Source: Calditrichia bacterium
GTDB lineage: Bacteria > Calditrichota > Calditrichia > RBG-13-44-9 > J075
DNA length: 64,000 bases
Direction: 5' to 3'
Assembly: GCA_028284445.1 (NCBI GenBank)
Contig: JANQRS010000032.1
Location: forward strand, 62,001 to 126,000
Shown piece by piece: positions 1-7,848 of this stretch. The position numbers and the translations under genes are program-made. Numbering within the stretch: position 1 is the stretch's first letter; the number at the start of each line of letters is the position of its first letter. Under the pieces are notes generated by a model. It was not told the DNA's origin and did not search any database. It was given only the letters and a program-made list of their open reading frames with translations.

Positions 1-166
1 CACGTAGTTTGGCCTCGTTGAGGTTCGACGCGTGGAGATCAGCACCACGCAGATCAGCACCGCGCAGATCAACACCACGCAGGTCGGGGTGAGTAATGCC
101 GCGTCGGCGCTTATTCCAGACTTTAACGCCTTGGTTGAGAATTGCTAAATGTTCTGCATTTGCCAT
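1..166 (-). CDS. Pentapeptide-repeat protein, N-terminal part
   Basis: The reverse strand reads from an ATG at 166 off the left edge of the window. The visible 55 residues begin MANAEHLAILNQGVKVWNK and continue into the pentapeptide pattern A(D/N)LR, with units such as GVDLR, GADLR and GADLH. Such repeats fold into a right-handed quadrilateral beta-helix; the function of individual family members is usually unknown. The N-terminal segment before the repeats is typical of short stand-alone pentapeptide proteins. The C-terminus is missing, so length and domain content cannot be judged. It is divergent from the resolvase-like gene at 390, with about 220 bp between them. Whether it belongs to the phage or to flanking DNA cannot be decided from this window. 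Confidence 0.75.
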   Translation of the reverse strand, partial: MANAEHLAILNQGVKVWNKRRRGITHPDLRGVDLRGADLRGADLHASNLNEAKLR

Positions 167-389
167 CTTCGGCACCAAATTTTTAGGTAAAATATAACTG
201 AAGCGCCGGTACTTGCAAAGGAAAAGTCTTAAAGAACAAGAGCGCGTCTCTTCGGCACGATTATGTTGCACATTGATGCGGAAACCAAGACAAAGAATTA
301 ACATGTTAAATCACAGACAAAGGAGTCTTGCGCCAACGAATCCACATTCTACGACGCCAAGGCTAATTGCACAATTACAGGAAATCAGT

Positions 390-875
390 ATGGAAGGATT
401 CACGATAAGGGCTATTGATATTGGCCTGAACAAACAGACAGCCGCGGCGGACATAAACCACCGCGAGAAAATTATGAATGTGCAGTCATATGATAGCCTG
501 GCCGAGGCGATCAAAGACTTGCCAGAAGGTTGTAAATTGGTAGTATTTGAAAAGCCGTTTATCGGCAAAAATCGGTCACTATCTGCGCGATATGCTGAAG
601 CAGCTGGGAAAGCTTCTGCTTATTGTGAAATGATACCTATCCCCTATCTTGTCTTGCTCGGTGCTACCTGGCAGAACAAGCTCCGATTTCGCCGCAAATT
701 ACCTACCGAAACGCCTTACAATCACCGCAAAGAAAAATACAAGCACTATCGGCGCTTTGTCTCTCCATCACTTGCGCCTGGTGTCACTATGAAAACCGAA
801 GATGAAGTCGCTGCATGCTGCACTGCCTGGCATGAAGTGCGCAATTACAAACGATCACTTATCGAAAGGAAATAG
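390..875 (+). CDS. RuvC-like Holliday junction resolvase (phage type)
   Basis: A 161-residue protein. The start at 390 is chosen because AGGAAA lies 5 nt upstream and the RNase-H-like fold begins straight after it (TIRAIDIGLNKQT). Acidic residues sit where a RuvC-type nuclease needs them: Asp in the first strand (AIDIG), Glu in the fourth (VVFEKPF), and a C-terminal DEVAA helix. A Gly/Ala-rich helix (AEAAGKASAYCE) lies between. Phage enzymes of this kind cut branched DNA before packaging, which fits its place upstream of terminase. It is followed after one nucleotide by the next gene. Assignment rests on fold-level motifs only; another RNase-H-superfamily nuclease is possible. Confidence 0.55.
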   Translation: MEGFTIRAIDIGLNKQTAAADINHREKIMNVQSYDSLAEAIKDLPEGCKLVVFEKPFIGKNRSLSARYAEAAGKASAYCEMIPIPYLVLLGATWQNKLRFRRKLPTETPYNHRKEKYKHYRRFVSPSLAPGVTMKTEDEVAACCTAWHEVRNYKRSLIERK

Positions 876-876
876 C

Positions 877-1197
877 ATGAAAAATCGTTCAAGAAATCGC
901 AAAGTAAATGATGAAAGCGCTGATCAGCAGTCGCAGAATGAACAGCAGCAGCCCAAAGTTGACATGGCTGGTGTTCGCGCAAAGATCCATCATACTGCAC
1001 GGGGCTTGGTTGAGAAACACATTGAGGCAGAGGGATTTGACAAGCCCGAACAAGATCCGGAAATAGCAGCACGGGCTGATCTGCTCATTGTTCAGCGGGC
1101 ATTCAATATGTCGCTTGCACTTCACAACATGTGTGAGGGTATCAGCGTCACGAAGCCAGCACCGGCGCCGGAGGCAAACCCGGAAACGCTTAATTGA
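877..1197 (+). CDS. Small hydrophilic phage protein, unknown
   Basis: A 106-residue protein starting at an ATG one nucleotide after the resolvase stop, with AAAGGA 6 nt upstream; an in-frame extension to 802 overlaps the resolvase and is not needed. The N-terminal third is charged and Gln/Ser-rich (SADQQSQNEQQQPKVD) and probably disordered. The rest is predicted helical (AKIHHTARGLVEKHIEAEGF, then ARADLLIVQRAFNMSLALHNM). No known motif is recognised. Tight spacing implies co-expression with the resolvase-like gene. Confidence 0.6.
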   Translation: MKNRSRNRKVNDESADQQSQNEQQQPKVDMAGVRAKIHHTARGLVEKHIEAEGFDKPEQDPEIAARADLLIVQRAFNMSLALHNMCEGISVTKPAPAPEANPETLN

Positions 1198-1269
1198 TAG
1201 CTACCTGTCTGTGTGTCCGGTCTATCCGGCCGGACGTGCTGACGAAACAACAAACAGGATGTTGAGCAG

Positions 1270-1620
1270 ATGTCAAAGCATAGAATAAAACGCCGCACGA
1301 TCAATGATGTGTTGATATTGGCAATTCTCGAAAAGCGAAGCTTGCGACCTATCGACGTTCACACGACAATCACGGAGTTTGGTCACGGCATGCACAAAAG
1401 CTCTACCTACAACCGCATTTATAACCTGGTAGCGCTCGGTTTCCTCTGTGTAGGTCATCGGGCTCAAGGCAATGGCGTCGGCCGTGGAAACAGCGGGCTT
1501 TTGGATCACTACACGATTACTGACAGCGGATCAAAGGAGCTTCATAAATATCGAAGGATTATAGGCACAATAGGAGCAAGTGAACATGCAGAAATTTCTC
1601 AAGTCAAAACGGCTGTCTGA
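1270..1620 (+). CDS. Winged-helix DNA-binding protein (PadR-like fold)
   Basis: A 116-residue basic protein with a winged-helix look: a helix (INDVLILAILEKRSLRPID), a recognition-helix segment (HKSSTYNRIYNLVALGFL) and a beta wing ending in DHYTITDSGSKELHKYRRI. The phrase YTITDSGSKEL is the strand-turn-helix common in PadR/MarR-like regulators, where the last helix follows the wing. It may regulate the late genes that start at 2666, or the opposing gene at 1630. The family match is at fold level, so a packaging-related DNA-binding role is also possible. It converges on the minus-strand membrane gene, with 9 bp between the stops. Confidence 0.5.
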   Translation: MSKHRIKRRTINDVLILAILEKRSLRPIDVHTTITEFGHGMHKSSTYNRIYNLVALGFLCVGHRAQGNGVGRGNSGLLDHYTITDSGSKELHKYRRIIGTIGASEHAEISQVKTAV

Positions 1621-1629
1621 AGTAAACTT

Positions 1630-2520
1630 TTATCCTAATGGGTTTGGTGTGGGAGGTATGAAAGTCCACCAACGATAAATAGCTAAGATAAGGAAACCAA
1701 GAGTGACCAGTATACTGAGGATGAAACCCATTGATCCAACTGGCTTGTTTTCTATGTCGAAGGGTTTGAGTAGGAATTTGAATCCTGAACCGAGGCGGTT
1801 GATTGTTTTGATCAACAAGCCAGTTAATCCGTGCATCCAAAGCCAAACCGAAGTTACAAATGTTGTGAGCAGTTGAGATTGTAGAAAGATCCTGGCGGTC
1901 GCTCCGCGGTCAACTGAGAAATCATCATACCACATATCTTCGAATCTTAAGCGATAGTTTTCAAGAAGGGGCTGACCCTGCCGGGTATCAATGACGAGCG
2001 TATACGCCGCAAAGAGCAGGCCTCCAAATACAAAGAAAATAAATGAAGTAAATTGAAAATCTGTAAAAAACACGGCTATTTTGTGGCGAAGACGCGAAGA
2101 TTTGTCAATTATTGACAGCATATATCGCGTTTGAATCAAAGAAAGGTAATCTGGAAGCATGTTGAAGCAGGCAAATACAATAATTGGCTCGAGAATAGTA
2201 ATTGATCCTAGGCCACGCGGATCGTCAAAGGCTCCAAGGGTGAGTAATATCAAACAAAATGAAAATGCTGACACCAATGAGGATCGAAGAAAAAAGCCTA
2301 TACTAAGCGGTTTGCTTCCAAATACCTTGTCAAACAGAATTCTGAATGAATGTATCCAGCTCTCATCACTAACAATCGACTTATCATTCTTCAACCACCT
2401 TGTTATCGACTTACGAGTTTTTTCATTGATCTTAGACTCTGCCTCATTGAAAAGCCAACTGATACCTTTGAGCAGACCAAGCCATGCAAGAAGCAGCGAT
2501 GCAGCAGCAGGTAATGACAT
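1630..2520 (-). CDS. Multi-pass membrane protein, probable prophage moron
   Basis: A 296-residue protein on the strand opposite to the phage late genes. An N-terminal hydrophobic segment (LPAAASLLLAWLGLLKGISW) precedes a charged stretch. Further membrane segments lie around residues 75-100, 110-125, 155-180, 215-240 and 265-285. A soluble loop with many acidic and aromatic residues (residues 185-210) separates two of them. No family is recognised. Its reversed orientation between the regulator-like gene and TerS, and its A/T-richer coding, are typical of cargo genes expressed from the lysogen, for example in surface modification or superinfection exclusion. That role is inference. Confidence 0.6.
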   Translation of the reverse strand: MSLPAAASLLLAWLGLLKGISWLFNEAESKINEKTRKSITRWLKNDKSIVSDESWIHSFRILFDKVFGSKPLSIGFFLRSSLVSAFSFCLILLTLGAFDDPRGLGSITILEPIIVFACFNMLPDYLSLIQTRYMLSIIDKSSRLRHKIAVFFTDFQFTSFIFFVFGGLLFAAYTLVIDTRQGQPLLENYRLRFEDMWYDDFSVDRGATARIFLQSQLLTTFVTSVWLWMHGLTGLLIKTINRLGSGFKFLLKPFDIENKPVGSMGFILSILVTLGFLILAIYRWWTFIPPTPNPLG

Positions 2521-2665
2521 TATAAGGCACCAAATTCAAATTAAACACAATTCTGTTAGGGAATTACCTAATTAACTAATTAGAGAGACTTTTTGAAAAC
2601 AATTTTCGATTCAGCAGAACAATGACAAAGGTAACACATATTCACTTGTATAAAGGACTTGTAAC
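2521..2665. promoter_or_regulatory. Divergent intergenic region ahead of the late operon
   Basis: An A/T-rich 145-bp stretch between the divergent membrane gene and TerS. It contains a near-tandem CTAATTAA/CTAATTAG around 2571-2586 and a TATAAA hexamer just upstream of the TerS ribosome site. It is the obvious place for a late promoter and for the moron promoter. No clear -35/-10 pair is visible, so the late promoter may need a phage activator. Confidence 0.35.
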
Positions 2666-3268
2666 ATGACCACCAAAGCAAAGGGCGGCGCAAAGCGCAC
2701 GCCAGCGCAAAGAGAAAGGGATCTTGCTATCATCACGCAGCTGCATTTTCAGCGCTTCTCACAAGCGGAGATTGCGAAGCAGGTAAAGAAGATTACCCGG
2801 GCGAAATACTCGATCACTCAGCAGACCGTCTCAAACGACATCAAAGAGATTGAAAAGCGCTTATCTGAGGCCACTATCGAGGAAGCAAATACAGCACGCA
2901 TGGAGAAGCTTGTGGAACTCAAAGTACTGAAGGCTGAGAACTGGCGTGCCTGGCGCAGATCCCAGGAAGACGCCGAGACGCTTACAGAGGAATCGGTGAA
3001 GCCAAAGAAAGATGCCAGGAGAAAACCAGTTCCGGTCAAGAGCACGAAGCAGGCAAAGGGACAATCCGGAAACCCAGCTTTTCTTCGCCTGATACTTGAT
3101 TGCATCAGGGAAGAGAAAGAACTATTAGGCCTGAATGCACCCATCGAAATCAAGGGAGATTTCAACATTGACAGTCAAGACCTTTCCGACGACGAAGCCT
3201 ACGAGAGAATGGTGGCGCTCTTTAACGCCGGAGCAACGGCAAAACATACTGCCAATTCTAAAAACTAA
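2666..3268 (+). CDS. terS: Terminase small subunit (TerS)
   Basis: A 200-residue protein. The N-terminal helix-turn-helix (residues about 25-60: FSQAEIAKQVKKI then YSITQQTVSNDIKEIEKRL) should recognise the packaging start site. A coiled-coil-prone helix follows, then a Lys-rich linker (residues 108-135) and an acidic C-terminal segment (LSDDEAYERMVALF) of the type that contacts TerL. Position directly before TerL supports the call. The 3' end overlaps the TerL frame by at least a few and possibly 134 nt, so the two are translationally coupled. Confidence 0.75.
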   Translation: MTTKAKGGAKRTPAQRERDLAIITQLHFQRFSQAEIAKQVKKITRAKYSITQQTVSNDIKEIEKRLSEATIEEANTARMEKLVELKVLKAENWRAWRRSQEDAETLTEESVKPKKDARRKPVPVKSTKQAKGQSGNPAFLRLILDCIREEKELLGLNAPIEIKGDFNIDSQDLSDDEAYERMVALFNAGATAKHTANSKN

Positions 3269-4670
3269 CAAAGCGTTTCAACTTCGTTATCGGAATGACA
3301 GAGTTGCATGGATGCACGATATTATTGATTGGCCGGAGGGACAAGGGCCAACTCAGTATCAGTGCCGCATTGCAGGTGAATACGATTCCGGACAATCGCG
3401 TGTTGCTATTCGTGGGCCTCACGGACTCGGAAAGACTTGCTATGCAGCACAGATGACGCACCACTTTGCGCAGACCCATGAGGGTGATGATTGGAAAGTC
3501 GCTACTACTGCTTCAGTAGGTAACCAGCTTAAACAGTATCTATGGCCGGAGATCCACAAATGGGCATACAGGATCAATTGGGCCAAGACAGGCCGCGCAC
3601 CCTACATCGATGACAAAGAATTGTTGATGATGGAATTGAAGCTGAGGGGCGGCAGGGCATATGCGATCAATCCTGCAAAGCCGGTCCTGATTGAAGGCGC
3701 TCACGCTGACAATGTCTTCTATTGCTTCGATGAATCTAAGGCAATCAATGACAAAATCTTCGAAGGCGCGGAGGGAGCATTCTCCGGCGCTGGTAGTGAT
3801 ACGACTATGATTGCAATAGCGCTGATGATGTCAACACCCGGCGCCCCGATCGGTCACTTCTATGATGTCTGCACCGGCAAGATCAAAGGATGGAAAGCTA
3901 TTCACATCACGAAAGAGGAAGTGATTGCGGCCGGCCGGATGTCTCAGGAATGGGCAGAGTATATGGCTGAGACATACGGCATCAACTCCCCTATCTATCA
4001 AAAGCGTGTGTTAGGCAACTTCGCTGCATCTGAGGAAGGCGCAGTGATTCCGCTGTCATGGATCGAGGAAGCGCACAGACGTTGGTATGAATGGGAAGCT
4101 CAAGGCAAACCAGGCAGGGTCAAACAGATCGGAGCCGATATAGCCGAGGAAGGCGAAGACGATACGATATTTGCCAAAAGATATGACAACAACGCAATGG
4201 ATGAGCTTGTCACGCTTCCAAAGCAAAAGATCATGCGCACTGCTGCGATGCTTGGAGCACTCCTGAAGCGTCATGGATGTGAAGGTATCATTGATGCTAA
4301 TGGCTTAGGTTCCGGCGTGTATGGGCGTCTCGCAGAGCAAGACTACCAGGTGCATGCCTTCATCGCTCAGGAAGGGACAGACCTCACTGATTTAAGCGGT
4401 GAATGGGGCTTTGTAGATACGAGAAGCGCCGCTTGGTGGAACATGCGTGAAATGCTTAATCCTGAAAACAATTTCAACGTAAAGCTACCGCCTAATGAGA
4501 GACTAACCGGGGAACTCTCCGCCCCTACCTGGGAGCCGAAAAGCGGCGGACGCATCAAAGTAGAATCAAAGAAAGACATCAAGAAAAGAATCGGCCGCTC
4601 TACTGATGCAGCCGACGCCGTGACAATGGCATTTTTCAAAAAGGGGACTTTTGAAATGTTCATACTGTGA
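3135..4670 (+). CDS. terL: Terminase large subunit (TerL)
   Basis: The packaging motor and nuclease. With the start at 3135 it has 511 residues, but the true start is uncertain because the first 40 codons overlap TerS; homology-like sequence (RYRNDRVAWMHDIIDWPEGQ) begins near 3280. The ATPase domain has Walker A GPHGLGKT (about residues 94-101) and Walker B VFYCFDES. The RNase-H-like nuclease domain shows GADIAEEGEDDT, a central IIDANGLGSGV and a C-terminal STDAADAVTMAF. The motor cuts concatemers and pumps DNA through the portal. Between TerL and the portal lies about 3 kb of non-packaging DNA. Confidence 0.92.
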   Translation: MHPSKSREISTLTVKTFPTTKPTREWWRSLTPEQRQNILPILKTNKAFQLRYRNDRVAWMHDIIDWPEGQGPTQYQCRIAGEYDSGQSRVAIRGPHGLGKTCYAAQMTHHFAQTHEGDDWKVATTASVGNQLKQYLWPEIHKWAYRINWAKTGRAPYIDDKELLMMELKLRGGRAYAINPAKPVLIEGAHADNVFYCFDESKAINDKIFEGAEGAFSGAGSDTTMIAIALMMSTPGAPIGHFYDVCTGKIKGWKAIHITKEEVIAAGRMSQEWAEYMAETYGINSPIYQKRVLGNFAASEEGAVIPLSWIEEAHRRWYEWEAQGKPGRVKQIGADIAEEGEDDTIFAKRYDNNAMDELVTLPKQKIMRTAAMLGALLKRHGCEGIIDANGLGSGVYGRLAEQDYQVHAFIAQEGTDLTDLSGEWGFVDTRSAAWWNMREMLNPENNFNVKLPPNERLTGELSAPTWEPKSGGRIKVESKKDIKKRIGRSTDAADAVTMAFFKKGTFEMFIL

Positions 4671-4689
4671 CTTGTCACAAGGAGTTGTA

Positions 4690-4929
4690 ATGAAGTTAAA
4701 GGCGCGGATCAAAGGAACCATATATGTCAACGATCGCCAAATAGAATTAGATGCCAATAGTGGCGACGAATTTTTGCAGCAGTTAGTTCAACAGTATTAT
4801 GACCAAGAGCGGCGCAGGTGCGGAGCAAGCACTGACGCCGCTGACATCACGGGTCGTGATTTGGGTTATGGTATGCGATGGGTGTATCAAATACTACGCA
4901 GAGGCAACAAGCGTAATCGCAAAAACTAA
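4690..4929 (+). CDS. Small phage protein downstream of TerL, unknown
   Basis: A 79-residue protein. The ATG at 4690 is preferred over one at 4651 because AAGGAG lies 6-7 nt upstream of it. The start MKLKARIKGTIYVNDRQIEL looks like two beta strands. The rest is helical and very basic at the end (RRGNKRNRKN). Residues 42-63 (DQERRRCGASTDAADITGRD) resemble the TerL C-terminal STDAADA motif, but this is probably chance. It is the last phage-like gene before the accessory insertion. No function is recognised. Confidence 0.5.
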   Translation: MKLKARIKGTIYVNDRQIELDANSGDEFLQQLVQQYYDQERRRCGASTDAADITGRDLGYGMRWVYQILRRGNKRNRKN

Positions 4930-5205
4930 GCACAGCACATCATTTCTGCCAAACTCGACAAAACCGGAAAACTCCAAACGTACAGCCTTTTTATCTTGAT
5001 TTATGCGTGGCATTAACTGATATTCGATATGCATTTGATCGTAGTCCTGCTTTGCTACCAATCCAATTTCGAGGCTCGACAGCACGGACCTCGAGTGTTA
5101 TCATTCAAGAACAACATCATTGATTGTAGAATCGGTTGATGTTGAGGCAATTGCGTATCCTTGTAGTATTATCAGGGTTAGAATATTTGCAAATTTTGAG
5201 GTCAA
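4930..5205. other. Non-coding left flank of the accessory insertion
   Basis: A 276-bp stretch without a convincing gene on either strand. It contains an 8-bp inverted repeat CAACATCA/TGATGTTG (about 5117-5147) and, near its right end, GTTAGAA at 5177-5183. That resembles the GTTRRRY core where integron integrases cut. It lies 22 nt before the HEPN gene, the spacing expected for the left edge of a gene cassette. The left phage-cassette junction is probably here. Confidence 0.35.
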
Positions 5206-6369
5206 ATGAATTCTATATCATATTTGTTCATTGCGCCGGTTTACAATCTGGATATTGACGGGGATTGTCGAATCGAATTGTCTGACGATGAATTTGTTCA
5301 ACAACAAAATATCTATCTCCTCGACGAGCCGAAAGCTTTGATTCAATCCGGGAAAAGATATTCCATTCCCAAGCTCACGGAAGCTCCATCACAAAGACTG
5401 CCATTCCCTAAGCCCAAAACAAAGATTAGGTTGATTGCAAACAAGCCAGAAGAAATTGACTCCCTTATTGACAACGGCGAGTTAATAGACAGGAAAGAAT
5501 TGCCACCTAAGTTTGATTCTTTGGAAAATTTGGGGCAAATTGCTTTCCGCTCCGGTTCCGGCAGTGGTGGCGGTTTTCGAACAATTACTAATTACTCTAA
5601 TTCCAGGAAAGCGGAAACACTTTTGGTTGTAAGCCTAGTCCAAGCGATTCCCCCGATGCTAGCAAACAGTATTGGAGGATTAACGAACAATCCTTACGAA
5701 TATACACTCACAGAATCGTTCCTCTATTCATTGCAGTTGTTTAGTCGTAACATTCCACAGTTTTGGAAGGGATTTCATTTCGCTAACGGTAGATTTACAA
5801 ACATGATATCGAAGTGGCCATTCGCAGAGGTTACCGGTGATCAGCTTAAGCTCGAAAAGCAAGATATGGATCGCTTAAAACACCTCTTTAGGAAGATCTG
5901 GTTCATACATGTTTCTGCAAATAAGAAAATTGGTTTGTCTAGAATAAATTTAGCAGTTGAGTATTTTTATCTGTCTTCTACGATTGCTAATCGACAAACA
6001 GCATTTCTTTATCTCATGATTGCCTTTGAAGCCCTATTCAAGAAGTCGAGCGAGAAGAATCTATCCCAAGCTAGCAATAGAATTGCTAAGTTCCTCGCGC
6101 ACTCGAGAGAAGAGTGTCGAAAGCTAAACCGTTGGGCATGGTCAACAAAAGACAATCCTGGATTTAGTCAATTGCGGAATTCTATTGTCCATGGAGGAGG
6201 TGTAGGCATAAAGCCAGAAACTTTCAAGAGATTGAGGGAGATGCTTAGAATTTGCATACTTGAATTGTCAGAACTCGCGGTAATTGGGCAAATCGATTGC
6301 ACTGCTTATGATGAGTCAATCCATTCTTATTGTGAAAAGAGATTTCAAGAAGTTGTGATCTTGCAATAA
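5206..6369 (+). CDS. HEPN-domain protein (ApeA-like HEPN), accessory
   Basis: A 387-residue protein with a GAGGT ribosome site just before the ATG. The N-terminal half is beta-rich and not recognised. The C-terminal part (about residues 235-365) is an all-helical HEPN domain: a helix with NLAVEYFYLSSTIANRQT, then FLYLMIAFEALFKK, then the signature RNSIVHGGG, which fits the R-x4-H active site of HEPN ribonucleases. HEPN proteins of this ApeA-like type occur in phage-defence and abortive-infection systems. The gene is visibly A/T-richer than the flanking phage genes and sits between terminase and portal, where phages carry cargo. Role inferred: superinfection immunity or a toxin. Substrate unknown. 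Confidence 0.6.
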   Translation: MNSISYLFIAPVYNLDIDGDCRIELSDDEFVQQQNIYLLDEPKALIQSGKRYSIPKLTEAPSQRLPFPKPKTKIRLIANKPEEIDSLIDNGELIDRKELPPKFDSLENLGQIAFRSGSGSGGGFRTITNYSNSRKAETLLVVSLVQAIPPMLANSIGGLTNNPYEYTLTESFLYSLQLFSRNIPQFWKGFHFANGRFTNMISKWPFAEVTGDQLKLEKQDMDRLKHLFRKIWFIHVSANKKIGLSRINLAVEYFYLSSTIANRQTAFLYLMIAFEALFKKSSEKNLSQASNRIAKFLAHSREECRKLNRWAWSTKDNPGFSQLRNSIVHGGGVGIKPETFKRLREMLRICILELSELAVIGQIDCTAYDESIHSYCEKRFQEVVILQ

Positions 6370-6430
6370 AAAACAAGCTGGACGATAGCCACTCATCTAA
6401 TCAGTTGAGATTACATTCATGAATTTCACA

Positions 6431-6547
6431 GCTAACCACGCGCTGCTACTGTCGTGCCAGCACGCATTTACGCAGTCAGAGCTGGGCAGCATCGCTAATT
6501 GATAATGTAATGTAGAAGCCGGCGCACACTGGAGCACTATTGTTAGC
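6431..6547. repeat. attC-like imperfect palindrome between accessory genes
   Basis: A 117-bp element bounded by GCTAAC (6431-6436) and its inverse GTTAGC (6542-6547). Inside the left box come a 5-nt spacer and GCTGC (6442-6446); inside the right box a 6-nt spacer and GGAGC (6531-6535). The two arms stay complementary with gaps for about 30 nt (6431-6462 against 6516-6547). This R''-spacer-L''...L'-spacer-R' layout is that of integron attC sites. The left box is 61 nt after the HEPN stop, and the right box is 12 nt before the next start codon, as in a cassette array. No integron integrase is in the window. Confidence 0.5.
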
Positions 6548-6559
6548 AATTGATTATCT

Positions 6560-7420
6560 ATGAAGAGAGAGCAACGAAAGCTAAATATGCTTACCGACAA
6601 ATGTTTGTGCGGGAGTGGTAAGTTGATACGTGACTGCTGCTTGTTCGTTCGGCGCAAAACTACGCCGCCTGGCAAGAAAACTGGTTATTCCCACCCACGA
6701 TGCTTCGCTCGTGAACTTCAAGATTGTAGCCACAAGATCACCGGCGAACACTTTATTAGCCGTGGCGTACTTCAATTGTTTGGAAGTACGGCGGTCACAG
6801 TTTCTGGATTTCCGTGGATGTTGAAAAATCAACGAAAAGAGATTTCGGTTGCGTCACTTACAGGAAAAATGCTCTGTAACCGACATAATGAATCCTTGTC
6901 CCCTTTAGATTCACTAGCTGCTGACTTTTTTAGTTTTTTTGTGTCAGATTGGACTAGTAAGGACGACGTTCCTTTTTTAACTCGTGGATATGACATAGAA
7001 CGCTGGATGTTAAAGGTCTTATGTGGGCTTGTAGCCTCAGGTAATGCGACGATGGAAGGAGAGAGATTTTCCAATTGGACCCCGCCCTTGGAGTGGCTAG
7101 AAATCTTATTGGGAAAATCAGATGTCAAAGAACCGGCAGGCTTGCATGTCATAGTTGGCAAATACCGTGCAGGGCATGCACATTTGCATTTTGCCCCGGC
7201 TTTCAAGTCTGAGTCTAGAAGCCCTGTTGCACTAGCACTAGTTGTTTCAGGCTTAGGATTCCTCTTTTCACTAGAAGCATTGCCACCAAAGAAAAACAGC
7301 AAAACAGGTGCGGATACGCGGTATAGACCAATGGCAATACAGCTCAGAAAGTCGGAGCGTTCACGCGAGAGTCATTTTGGATGGCCCAGCGGGCCTTTCG
7401 TTGAAATTGAGGCCAAATAA
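6560..7420 (+). CDS. SEC-C/HNH-like zinc-binding protein, accessory
   Basis: A 286-residue protein. Residues 15-28 (CLCGSGKLIRDCC) form a SEC-C-type zinc motif. Residues about 48-120 look like a degenerate HNH/treble-clef nuclease: paired cysteines, GEHFISRGVLQLFG, then KMLCNRHNESLSPLD. The remainder is mixed alpha/beta and not recognised. Similar SEC-C plus HNH-like architectures occur in uncharacterised mobile-element proteins. No good ribosome site precedes the ATG at 6560, and an alternative start at 6587 is possible; weak leaders are common in integron cassettes. With the HEPN gene it forms an inserted pair, and a defence role is plausible but unproven. Confidence 0.5.
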   Translation: MKREQRKLNMLTDKCLCGSGKLIRDCCLFVRRKTTPPGKKTGYSHPRCFARELQDCSHKITGEHFISRGVLQLFGSTAVTVSGFPWMLKNQRKEISVASLTGKMLCNRHNESLSPLDSLAADFFSFFVSDWTSKDDVPFLTRGYDIERWMLKVLCGLVASGNATMEGERFSNWTPPLEWLEILLGKSDVKEPAGLHVIVGKYRAGHAHLHFAPAFKSESRSPVALALVVSGLGFLFSLEALPPKKNSKTGADTRYRPMAIQLRKSERSRESHFGWPSGPFVEIEAK

Positions 7421-7439
7421 GAGTGGCAGCCTCGAATGC

Positions 7440-7470
7440 GCTAACCACGCGCCGCTGCTGATGCGCCGAC
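7440..7470. repeat. Second partial attC-like half site
   Basis: Twenty nt after the stop of the SEC-C/HNH gene, GCTAACCACGCGC repeats exactly the first 13 nt of the palindrome at 6431 and continues similarly (GCTGCTGATGCGCC). It has the left-arm features (R''-like box, spacer, L''-like box), but no convincing right arm with a GTT core is seen in the next 150 bp. Either the site was truncated when the cassette entered the phage or the right arm is too degenerate to see. Confidence 0.45.
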
Positions 7471-7596
7471 AGTGATCTACCTGAACCAACCATGATCTCC
7501 GCATGGTAACCATCACAGTAGTTCGAATTTGCGCTTTTGTGCAAACGGATCGCCGAATCCCCCCCTATATTCGCCCCGTATACACACGGGGATATC

Positions 7597-7848
7597 ATGC
7601 AAAACTTCGCACTGGCATTTGTGCTTCTCTCTTTCTATGGTGCCTGGCTCGGCCTAGGCATCTTCTCTGCTCTCTACGCTATAAAAACCCCTGTCAACAA
7701 ACTTTCCGAACCACAATTCAAACTTCAACGCCTTTTCTGGTACTATGGTACTTTCTTCTTAGGACTCGTCGGCATCGGCGCTATCCTGGGAATCGCGATT
7801 TTCGTTGCTTACCTGATCATGAGAATGGCGGGGCTTGTCATTGTTTAA
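7597..7848 (+). CDS. Small two-helix membrane protein
   Basis: An 83-residue protein beginning MQNFALAFVLLSFYG, with two hydrophobic segments (about residues 3-26 and 48-74) separated by a basic loop. The start at 7597 is preferred to an in-frame ATG at 7537, because the upstream part is not protein-like and the membrane helix begins here. The 3' end overlaps the portal start by 14 nt, so translation of the portal may be coupled to it. No function recognised; small membrane proteins next to head genes are unusual. Confidence 0.5.
   Translation: MQNFALAFVLLSFYGAWLGLGIFSALYAIKTPVNKLSEPQFKLQRLFWYYGTFFLGLVGIGAILGIAIFVAYLIMRMAGLVIV

Noticed and set aside
7471-7596. A complete second attC after the HNH-like gene
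   Set aside because: No right arm complementary to GCCGCTGCTGATGCGCC and no GTTRRRY core in the right place could be found, so only a half site is claimed.
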